Assembly: GCA_903925515.1 (NCBI GenBank)
Contig: CAIYFP010000590.1
Coordinates: 1 to 14,064, forward strand
From: an uncultured Verrucomicrobiota bacterium
GTDB taxonomy: Bacteria > Verrucomicrobiota > Verrucomicrobiia > Limisphaerales > UBA9464
DNA: 14,064 nt
Reading direction: 5' to 3'
Made by a program: the position numbers and the translations under genes. The notes under the pieces are model-generated. The model did not search any database, was not told where the DNA came from, and saw nothing but the letters and a program-made list of their open reading frames with translations. How positions within the stretch are numbered: the stretch's first letter is position 1; each line of letters begins with the position of its first letter. Positions 6,675 to 14,064 of this stretch are shown in pieces.

Positions 6675-9566
6675 CTACCGGGGCCGCGAGAGCGGGGAGT
6701 CGTCCATGGGCCAACGGGTGATGCTGCCGTCGAGCGCGAACGTGAGGAGGATGCCGGATTCCTTGGCATGGAAGGCGGTGCCGATGCCGGAGCCGGAGAC
6801 CTTCCAAGCCCCCATGGGTTGAAGGCGGATGGCGTCCCAGAACTGGAGGTGGCCGTCCTCGGCATGGGTGGCGAGGGACCGGCCGGAAGGGTCCCAGACC
6901 ATGCCGGTGACGAGCCCGGCGTGGGCGCGGATTGAGACGACGGAGTCCTTGGGGGCACGTCGGTCTTGACGGTGGAACTCGACGGTGCCGTCGGCACGGC
7001 CTGCGACGAGGAGGGAATGGTCCGGGGACCATCCGAGGGCGGAGGCTCGGCTTGCGGCGGGGGTGAGGCTCCATGAGGCGCGGCCGTCCGGCAGGGAGAG
7101 GACGACGATGGAGCGGTCCTTGAAGGAGCACGCGAGGGCCTTGCGATCGTTGCGCAGCGCGAGGGCGGCCGGCGGGGCCGGGAGCGGCATGCGCACGGGC
7201 GGGGCGTTGGTGTCGAGGGGGAGCACGACGGCGAGGCCGGTGTCGTTGGCCTCGCTGTACCCGAGGAGGACGTCGTGCTGGGAGCGGATGACGAAGGTGG
7301 GCGGGTTGGTGGACGGGGCGGGCGACTCCCATTCGAGGGCGTTGCCGGGCCATGTGCGGAGCTGGAGGGAGAAGCCGGGCCCCAGGAACCATGCGTGGGC
7401 GCCGTCGGCGGCGGGGGCCACGGGCTGGAACGCGCCGGTGATCTCGGCGACGGCGACCATGTTGGAGACGTTGAGGACGGCAACGCGGTCGCCTGCGGCC
7501 GTGGCGAGGACATGGGCGCCGCCGGGTGCAAGCACGGCGTCGCCGAACTCGGATTGCCAACCGCCGCGCCATGAAGACGAGGCGACGTCCGCGGTCCATC
7601 GGCGGACCGTGCCGTCCGTGCCGAACGAGACGACCGGGGATTCGCCGCCGAGCCATGCGACCGAGGCGACGGCGCCCTCGTGTCCGACGCGCACCATGGG
7701 CGGGGCGCTGGTGGAGGCGAGGTTGCGCCACCGAACGTGGCCGTCCTCCCCGCCGGAGATCCACGTGAGGCCGTCCGGGGCGAGCGCGGAGCAGCGGATG
7801 ATGTCGTCGTCGGAGTCCATGAAGCGCGGTGGCAAGCTGTCCGGGGCATGGAGCTCGGCGCGGCGTCCATCGGCGACATAGACCGCCGCGCCGTTGGGAG
7901 CGGCATGGAGGTCGTGGATCCAGCCGTGGACAGGCTTGGAGGCGAGTTGGCGGAGGGCGTCGAGGTCCCAGAGCTCGAGTTGCCGGGCGCGAAGGCCGTT
8001 GGTGAGGTTGAACCAGACGACGGCAAGGGAGTTGCCGGACGGGGAGAGGGAGGCCCATGAGAGGCGGTCGGGATGGACCGGGAGGGCGAGTTGGATGGGG
8101 GCGGGCGAGGCGTCGCGCCAGACCTTGAACTGGACGTTGGAGGAGGCCTTGCTGAGGGCGACCAAGGCCCGGCCGTCGGCGGAGAAGCCTTCAGGGTCCC
8201 CATCGAGGGGAGGGGAGCCGAGGCGCCCATCCGAGGGGCGCAGGGGGCGCCAGCGGTTGCTGACGACGACCCATGCCTCGGCGCCGCCGGGGCGCCATGG
8301 GCCGACCCTGTGGACCTTGAGGTTGGGGATCCATGCCCAGCTGGTGTTGGCAAGGGAGCCCCACGCGACCCGGCCGTCGTCGGAGGCGGCGATCCATGAG
8401 CCCGAGTCGGGCGAGATGGCGGCGGAGGCCCACGGGCTGGCGGAGCGCGCGAGGACAAGGCAAGGGTCCCCGCGGAGTTGGCCGGCGAAGAAGGATGCCG
8501 GGAGGGCGGCATCGGATGCGCGGGACGACGCATGCCAGAGGGCGCGGGCGGCGGCGCGGTTTCCCGCCTTGAGATGGTGGAAGGCCATGACGACCGCGGA
8601 CTGGTCGCGCGCGGTGGCGAGGGATTCGCGGTCGCGGGCGACGGCGGCCTCGCGGAGGGCGAGGGTGAAGCCGGCGCAGGCGACGGCGAGCGCGGCGATG
8701 GCGGAAAGGCCCCGGCGTTTCCAACGGCGCCTTGCCTCGTCCATCGAGGTGATGGAACGGCCCGAGAGGAACGCCGCGAGGTCGTCGGCAAGCTCGCGGG
8801 CCGAGGGATGGCGTTGGGCGGGGTCGCGGGCGCAGAGGCGGAGGAGGATGGTGTTGAAGTCCGCGAAGTCCCCGGCGTCGGGCCAGCGTGCGGCGTCGGG
8901 CGGGAGGCAGGGGAATTGCTCGGGGGACTGGTGGGTTGCGAGCTCGAAGAGGACAAGGCCGAGGCTGTAGAGGTCGGCGGCGGCGGTGCCGGGGCCCTCG
9001 GGGGCGACGTAGCCCTGGGTGCCGACGCGGCTGAAGGCGGTCTCGGAGGAGGTGACGAGGCCAAGGTCCGAGAGCTTGGGCACGCCCCCGACGAGGATGA
9101 TGTTGGAGGGCTTGATGTCGCGGTGAAGGAGACCCTTGCCATGGAGCATGGCAAGGGCGCGCGCAATGTGGACTCCCACGTGGGCGGCCTCGGCCACGGG
9201 GATGCGGCCACGCCGCCGGCGCAGTTCCCTGAGGGTGAGGGGGACATAGGTCTCGGGGCTGAAGGCGGGCGAGCCGGAGGCGTCGTCGGCCAGCTCCATG
9301 ACGTATCGGAGGGCGCGCTCGGAGTCGTCGGTCTCGACGTGGAGGATGGCGAGCTGGGTGGGCTGGCCGAGGGTGGCGGCCTGGAAGCGCGTGATCCCCG
9401 CGAGCTCGCGCCGGAAGAGGTCCCGGTCGTCGTCGGACGGGGAGCCGACGAACTTGACCGCGCGCCAGATGCCGGTCTGGGAACGGGCGAGCCAGACGGA
9501 GCCGAAGCCTCCGCTGCCGATCTCGCGGACGAGGGCGTAGCCGGCCGGGGGGCGGGGCCTGCTCAT
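6675..9566 (-). CDS. Transmembrane Ser/Thr protein kinase with C-terminal WD40-like repeats
   Basis: 963 residues. The N-terminal kinase domain (about 8-268) has the Gly-rich loop IGSGGFGSVW (16-25), catalytic Lys38 in AVKF, a likely helix-C Glu54, the catalytic loop HRDIKPSN (148-155; Asp150, Asn155), and GYVAPE (185-190). The metal-binding DFG is DLG (168-170), a change seen in other PVC kinases and compatible with activity. A hydrophobic segment at about 287-304 (IAALAVACAGFTLAL), after an RRRWKRR stretch, should be a single membrane span. Residues of about 365-963 carry degenerate WD-type repeats (for example WISGGEDGHVRWR, VVSFGTDGTVRRW, LQFWD, ITRW), probably forming one or two beta-propellers. 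Thus the kinase is likely cytoplasmic and the propeller extracytoplasmic. The start ATG overlaps the sigma-factor stop (ATGA), indicating translational coupling. The frame is open far upstream, but the overlap and the GYALVREIG domain start fix this start. Confidence 0.95.
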   Translation of the reverse strand: MSRPRPPAGYALVREIGSGGFGSVWLARSQTGIWRAVKFVGSPSDDDRDLFRRELAGITRFQAATLGQPTQLAILHVETDDSERALRYVMELADDASGSPAFSPETYVPLTLRELRRRRGRIPVAEAAHVGVHIARALAMLHGKGLLHRDIKPSNIILVGGVPKLSDLGLVTSSETAFSRVGTQGYVAPEGPGTAAADLYSLGLVLFELATHQSPEQFPCLPPDAARWPDAGDFADFNTILLRLCARDPAQRHPSARELADDLAAFLSGRSITSMDEARRRWKRRGLSAIAALAVACAGFTLALREAAVARDRESLATARDQSAVVMAFHHLKAGNRAAARALWHASSRASDAALPASFFAGQLRGDPCLVLARSASPWASAAISPDSGSWIAASDDGRVAWGSLANTSWAWIPNLKVHRVGPWRPGGAEAWVVVSNRWRPLRPSDGRLGSPPLDGDPEGFSADGRALVALSKASSNVQFKVWRDASPAPIQLALPVHPDRLSWASLSPSGNSLAVVWFNLTNGLRARQLELWDLDALRQLASKPVHGWIHDLHAAPNGAAVYVADGRRAELHAPDSLPPRFMDSDDDIIRCSALAPDGLTWISGGEDGHVRWRNLASTSAPPMVRVGHEGAVASVAWLGGESPVVSFGTDGTVRRWTADVASSSWRGGWQSEFGDAVLAPGGAHVLATAAGDRVAVLNVSNMVAVAEITGAFQPVAPAADGAHAWFLGPGFSLQLRTWPGNALEWESPAPSTNPPTFVIRSQHDVLLGYSEANDTGLAVVLPLDTNAPPVRMPLPAPPAALALRNDRKALACSFKDRSIVVLSLPDGRASWSLTPAASRASALGWSPDHSLLVAGRADGTVEFHRQDRRAPKDSVVSIRAHAGLVTGMVWDPSGRSLATHAEDGHLQFWDAIRLQPMGAWKVSGSGIGTAFHAKESGILLTFALDGSITRWPMDDSPLSRPR

Positions 9567-10204
9567 GGCTCGCCGTGGTCGTCCAGTTCGAGGAGCTCGA
9601 CGAGGCGTTTCCTGAGGGCCTTCTCGACCCGGTGGCACGCGACGTAGAGGGTCGCGCGGTTCATCTTGAGGAGCCTTGCGACGTTCTCGGAGGGTTCCTG
9701 CTGGAGGAAGACCAACTCGAAGGCCTGGATGCTTCGCGGGGTGATCTTGGGGGAGAGGGTGTTCAGGGCGAGGCGTACCATGGCGACGCGTTCCTCGCGC
9801 TTGATCCGTTCCGCGACGTCGGCCGCCTCGTCGATCCAGCCGGGGAGGGGCGGGTCGCCGTCGCCGTTCTCGGAGAAGAGGGGTTCCTCGCGGTGGGTAC
9901 GGGCCGCCCTCATCATGTCGCCGATCCGCCAACGGATGCGCCGGGCAAGCCAGGTGCGGAACGAGCCGCGGCGACGGCGGGGCTTGAACCCGACGATGGT
10001 GTGGACAAGGCCGAGGAGGACGACCTGCTCGAGGTCCTTGGCGTCGTCCTCGGGCATCCCGTGCTTCCATGCGAGGCCCCGGATAAAGTGCCGGTAGCGC
10101 GAGGCGAACTCCGTCCATGCCTCGGAATCGTCCACCGACCCCATCCGCCTGAGGAGGCTGGGATCCGTCGGCAGGCTGTCCGTGATGCCCTCGTTCATGG
10201 TCAT
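9563..10204 (-). CDS. ECF-like RNA polymerase sigma factor
   Basis: 213 residues. Region sigma2 spans about 29-98: AWTEFASRYRHFIRGLAWKHG, then DDAKDLEQVVLLGLVHTI and GSFRTWLARRIRWRI. Region sigma4 spans about 142-202, with a helix-turn-helix at PSENVARLLKMNRATLYVACHRVEKALRKRL. It lacks the sigma3 region, so it belongs to the extracytoplasmic-function type common in PVC bacteria. It should direct polymerase to a small set of promoters. ATG 10204 is preceded by AAGGGAG (complement of 10206-10212) at ideal distance; ATG 10198 is an alternative. The stop overlaps the kinase start, so the two proteins are made together. In PVC genomes such sigma factors are often neighbours of Ser/Thr kinases, so control of the sigma factor by the kinase is a reasonable inference, not shown by the sequence. 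Confidence 0.92.
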   Translation of the reverse strand: MTMNEGITDSLPTDPSLLRRMGSVDDSEAWTEFASRYRHFIRGLAWKHGMPEDDAKDLEQVVLLGLVHTIVGFKPRRRRGSFRTWLARRIRWRIGDMMRAARTHREEPLFSENGDGDPPLPGWIDEAADVAERIKREERVAMVRLALNTLSPKITPRSIQAFELVFLQQEPSENVARLLKMNRATLYVACHRVEKALRKRLVELLELDDHGEP

Positions 10205-10234
10205 GCTCCCTTGGTAACGCGTCGTGTCCCCGAG

Positions 10235-10251
10235 ATCTTACACGTGACGTG
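10235..10251 (-). promoter_or_regulatory. Possible promoter and operator for the sigma-kinase genes
   Basis: In the 105-base gap after the SDR gene, the - strand reads CACGTCACGTG immediately followed by TAAGAT, a fair -10 hexamer 30 bases before the sigma start codon. The CACGT unit is tandemly repeated and includes the palindrome CACGTG. No good -35 sequence is seen 16-18 bases upstream, so activation by a regulator or by the ECF factor itself is possible. This is one of the least GC-rich spots between genes here. Confidence 0.3.
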
Positions 10252-10309
10252 ATGGCGCACCGAAACAGGCGGGGGACGCAACGCCAATTCCCGGGGGCGT
10301 GCGGGCGGG

Positions 10310-11101
10310 TCAGCTCCCCCACTTCGCGTGCCCGGCCGTTGCGGCGCGGTCGAGTCGGGTGTAGCCGCCATCGACATGGACGAGCTCGCCGGTCACATGG
10401 CCCGCGCGCGGCGAGGCAAGGAAGACGATCATGGAGGCGACCTCCTCCGGGCGCGTGAGCCGCCCGCCGAGCGGGACGAGTCGCTCGACGGCGGCGCGCG
10501 CGGCGGCGGGGTCGGGCCGCGAGGCGAACCAGCGTTGGTACTGCTCCGTGTCGCACTCGGCGGGGACGACGGTGTTGACGCGGACGCCGTCGGCGGCGAG
10601 GGCGACGGCCCATTCGCGGGTGAGGGCGTTGACGGCACCCTTGGCGGCGGCGTAGCCGGAGGTTCGGCCTTGGCCGGTCTCGGCGACCTTGGAGCTGACG
10701 TTGACGATCGCCCCGCGCGCCCGGGCGAGCTGGGGCCGTGCGTGATGGGCCATGGCGAAAACGTGGAGGAGGTTTCGGGAGAGGGACCGCATGAAGTCCT
10801 CGGGCGTGTGCGCGAGGGAGACGGAGTCGTTGACGCCGGCGTTGTTGACGAGGACGTCGAGGCGGCCCCACGCGTCCATGGCGACCTTGACCGCTCCCTG
10901 GCAGGTCTCGGGGTCCGACAAGTCGCCCCCGGCGACCCGCGCGTTGGCAAGCCGGGCCGCGACATGGCCCGCGGCGTCCACGTCGCGGTCCACGAGGACA
11001 ACGGATGCGCCCTCCGCCGCGAACGCACGCGCCGTGGCCGCGCCAATTCCATGTCCCGCGCCGGTCACCACCACGACCTTGCCCGCCAGCTCCATGTCCA
11101 T
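10310..11101 (-). CDS. SDR family oxidoreductase, L-fucose-dehydrogenase-like
   Basis: 263 residues, the usual length of classical short-chain dehydrogenases. Cofactor and catalytic motifs are complete: TGAGHGIG near residue 14 (Rossmann Gly motif), VNNAGVND near 85, VNVSSK (catalytic Ser), YAAAK (catalytic Tyr and Lys), and the C-terminal VDGGYTRLDRA. An Asp at the end of strand beta-2 (VLVDRD) favours NAD(H) over NADP(H). The stretch GQGRTSGYAAAKGAVNALTREWA together with VNTVVPAE and the SPRAGHVTGELVHVDGGY ending resembles SDRs annotated as L-fucose dehydrogenases from memory, which oxidise L-fucose to the lactone; treat that substrate as tentative. ATG 11101 (second ATG at 11095) is just before the conserved LAGKVVVVTG. 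A GGGAG lies 10-15 bases upstream. It is transcribed divergently from thiC, with no evident functional link to it. Confidence 0.9.
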   Translation of the reverse strand: MDMELAGKVVVVTGAGHGIGAATARAFAAEGASVVLVDRDVDAAGHVAARLANARVAGGDLSDPETCQGAVKVAMDAWGRLDVLVNNAGVNDSVSLAHTPEDFMRSLSRNLLHVFAMAHHARPQLARARGAIVNVSSKVAETGQGRTSGYAAAKGAVNALTREWAVALAADGVRVNTVVPAECDTEQYQRWFASRPDPAAARAAVERLVPLGGRLTRPEEVASMIVFLASPRAGHVTGELVHVDGGYTRLDRAATAGHAKWGS

Positions 11102-11149
11102 GGGCGGAGGCTCCCGCGTGTCGGCGGCTGCTGCCAAGCACCGAAGCAT

Positions 11150-11163
11150 GCGCTTGAAAGCGC
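11150..11163. repeat. Inverted repeat in the SDR-thiC divergent region
   Basis: GCGCTT-GA-AAGCGC is a perfect 6-base inverted repeat between the SDR start (11101) and the TPP aptamer (about 11190). Its position fits an operator or promoter-proximal element for either gene, but no convincing -10/-35 pair is visible around it. Confidence 0.3.
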
Positions 11164-11189
11164 GGGGAGGTCGGGCAGGGTGACGGGAA

Positions 11190-11277
11190 GTTCGGGGAGC
11201 CGCGTGGTTCGCGGCTGAGAGTTCCGCGGAGGCGGAAGACCCGTCGAACCTGATCCGGGTCATGCCGGCGAAGGGAA
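11190..11277 (+). ncRNA. TPP riboswitch (THI box) upstream of thiC
   Basis: All hallmarks of the thiamine pyrophosphate aptamer are present in order: GGGGAGCC, a perfect GCCGCG/CGCGGC stem, CTGAGA (11215-11220), a variable TTCCGC/GCGGAA arm (11222-11237), then GACCC...GAACCTGATCCGGGT (11238-11260), CATGCCGGCG and AAGGGAA (11271-11277). These are the pyrimidine-sensing CUGAGA junction and the pyrophosphate-sensing arm. The aptamer ends 140 bases before the thiC start, and AAGGGA in its last conserved strand is itself a good Shine-Dalgarno for an ATG at 11278. Binding of TPP should therefore lower expression, probably at translation initiation, since no T-run terminator follows. Confidence 0.97.
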
Positions 11278-11417
11278 ATGAGCGCACGCCACAGGACGGA
11301 TCGCCGCCATGTTCCATGGGCCCGGGTGGGCCCGGGCCGCGCGTGCCACCGTGGCGACCTCGTCCCGCTCGCCGGGCCACCCGGGGCAGGGCGTTCGTTC
11401 ATCCACGTCACCGAGCC

Positions 11418-11421
<4 letters not shown>
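11278..11421 (+). CDS. Putative 47-residue leader peptide between TPP riboswitch and thiC
   Basis: ATG 11278 starts just after the aptamer's conserved AAGGGAA, which would serve as its Shine-Dalgarno. The frame runs 47 codons (beginning MSARHRTDRRHVPWARVG, ending SFIHVTEP) and its TGA at 11419-11421 overlaps the thiC ATG at 11418-11420 as ATGA. thiC itself has only a weak ribosome binding site (CACCGAGCC before the ATG). Together this suggests that ribosomes load at the riboswitch-controlled site and re-initiate at thiC. The peptide resembles nothing I know, is Arg/Pro/Gly-rich, and could matter only as a translated leader. A 47-codon open frame by itself is common at this GC content, so the argument rests on the start and stop positions. 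Confidence 0.45.
11319..11338 (+). promoter_or_regulatory. Strong GC hairpin in the thiC leader, possible expression platform
   Basis: GGCCCGGG and CCCGGGCC form a perfect 8-base-pair stem with a TGGG loop, and a second small hairpin GCCAC-C-GTGGC lies at 11344-11354. No T-run follows, so this is not a standard intrinsic terminator. It may slow ribosomes or polymerase, or favour Rho action when the leader is not translated. Confidence 0.35.
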
Positions 11422-13370
<1,949 letters not shown>

Positions 13371-13378
13371 GCCGGGAA

Positions 13379-13392
13379 GCCCCGCCCGGGGC
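13379..13392 (+). terminator. Hairpin 9 bases after thiC stop, possible terminator
   Basis: GCCCCG and CGGGGC form a perfect 6-base-pair stem with a 2-base loop soon after the TGA at 13368-13370; an alternative CCGGG/CCCGG pairing overlaps it. No T-run follows, so termination here is only suggested by position. Confidence 0.25.
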
Positions 13393-13835
13393 CCGTCTCG
13401 CTGCGGACCTCGCCTCGCCATCCCGTTTCTCCCAACGCACGTCTCCCGGCCCGGGTCCCCTGCACGAGGCCAGGCGCGCAACGGAGGGAGACCGTGGCTC
13501 GCCGCGTGTCGGCTGGCCCAAATCCCCGCGCAAGCATGGGGAAATCCCCGGGTCTCCAACCTGCCAAACCGCGGCAGGCCGCGAGCCGGCATGCCGTCGT
13601 GGCGCGGCGGTCAAGGAGGGCTTCAGGGCAAGGAAATGGCCGTCCCATCAAGCCCAAGGGGCCCCGGGGCATCCCTCCGAGACCTCACCCCACAGGCGAG
13701 GTTGGAACGGGGCCGGTCCGGGTTGCGGGCCGGGTGCCCTCACCCGGCGGAAACGTGGCAGAGCCGTCTCGGCCCGGGACCCAGCCTTCGCATGCGCTGA
13801 ACGCGTGATGCATGCAGCCGGGATCCCCTCACGCG
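13393..13835. other. Intergenic stretch without a recognisable gene
   Basis: Between the post-thiC hairpin and the repeat-like element I see no protein of a known family and no RNA gene. A + strand frame from GTG 13494, with GGAGGGA upstream, runs 104 codons, but the product is low-complexity Arg/Pro/Gly/Ser and its third positions are not strongly G/C, unlike the true genes here. The stretch may be a decayed gene or plain spacer. Confidence 0.5.
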
Positions 13836-13936
13836 AAGCAGAGAAGATCAGGGCCAATGGTTTCATTGGTTGATTGGGCCAGTGAACCCCCGAGCAGGGT
13901 TCATTGGTAGCAGAGAAGGATCTTTTCAAGATTCGG
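13836..13936 (+). repeat. Compact element of three consecutive hairpins with internal direct repeats
   Basis: Hairpin 1: GATCA/TGATT plus CCAATG/CATTGG around GTTT (13846-13875). Hairpin 2: CCAGTGAACCC/GGGTTCATTGG around a 7-base loop (13879-13907), an 11-pair stem with one G-U. Hairpin 3: GGATCTT/AAGATTC around TTC (13918-13934), 7 pairs with one G-U. Each stem uses G-U pairing only if the + strand is the RNA. AAGCAGAGAAGATC (13836-13849) recurs almost exactly as AGCAGAGAAGGATC (13909-13922), and GGTTTCATTGGT (13859-13870) as GGTTCATTGGT (13898-13908). The base composition is much less GC-rich than the surroundings. It may be an interspersed palindromic repeat or a small structured RNA; I do not recognise a named family. 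Confidence 0.55.
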
Positions 13937-14064
13937 TCGGCCCGTGGAGCAACTGGATTGAGATGGCGCGTCGGGCGTCCCGAGCGCACGCTGGCGTGGT
14001 CACCGGGAAGCAGGCCGACTGCGTAGGGGTGGTCCGGCATGTGCCGTCACCCCGTTTGGTAGCA
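13937..14064. other. Window end, no gene seen
   Basis: This last part contains no convincing coding frame or RNA gene. A - strand frame (13648-14040) crosses it and the hairpin element, but the translation looks like read-through of the repeat. A gene beginning beyond the window cannot be excluded. Confidence 0.4.

Noticed and set aside
11262..11417. ATG 11262 in frame with thiC, which would add 52 residues
   Set aside because: This ATG is in the conserved CATGCCGGCG core of the TPP aptamer, and the added residues do not resemble a ThiC N-terminus.
13494..13808. A 104-codon + strand frame starting with GTG after GGAGGGA
   Set aside because: Low-complexity product with no recognisable family and third-codon composition unlike the genes here; the ribosome-site match alone is too weak.
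13648..14040. A 130-codon - strand frame at the right end
   Set aside because: Its central part is a translation of the hairpin element, on the strand opposite to the one favoured by the G-U pairs; the rest is low complexity.

Overview
The window is a GC-rich bacterial segment (coding frames have third positions that are mostly G or C). It most likely comes from Verrucomicrobiota, with Planctomycetota as the alternative. The reasons are a PSCyt/DUF1549-DUF1553 protein followed by a DUF1501 protein, a pseudopilin-like protein ending in a FADGH tail, and a sigma factor coupled to a transmembrane Ser/Thr kinase with WD40-like repeats. This combination is typical of the PVC group. The assignment rests on recognised families, not on a database search.

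Left part (1-4994, + strand): the 3' part of a c-type-cytochrome-like DUF1549/LamG/DUF1553 gene overlaps by ATGA a Tat-exported DUF1501 gene. That gene in turn is followed almost without a gap by a small NTF2-like lipoprotein gene. A separate gene for a secreted pseudopilin-like protein with a FTLIELL prepilin start follows.

Middle part (5065-6465, + strand): a SIS-domain sugar-phosphate protein of the UPF0309 type carries an unusual Gly/Arg-rich tail of about 90 residues. It is followed by a small Lys/Ala/Gly-rich basic protein. The gap of about 200 bases before the convergent kinase gene holds four inverted repeats.

Right part: on the - strand an SDR dehydrogenase (10310-11101, closest in memory to L-fucose dehydrogenase-type SDRs), an ECF-like sigma factor and a 963-residue Ser/Thr kinase run leftward. 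The sigma and kinase genes overlap by ATGA. Divergent from the SDR, on the + strand, a clear TPP riboswitch (THI box) precedes thiC, the HMP-phosphate synthase of thiamine biosynthesis. Between aptamer and thiC lies a 47-codon open frame. Its Shine-Dalgarno would be the last conserved bases of the aptamer, and its stop overlaps the thiC start as ATGA. This suggests that TPP controls thiC through translational coupling from a leader peptide.

The last 694 bases have no convincing protein gene. They contain a compact element (about 13836-13936) of three consecutive hairpins whose G-U pairs all favour + strand RNA. It may be an interspersed repeat or a small structured RNA. The two most interesting places in the window are this element and the riboswitch-leader arrangement.
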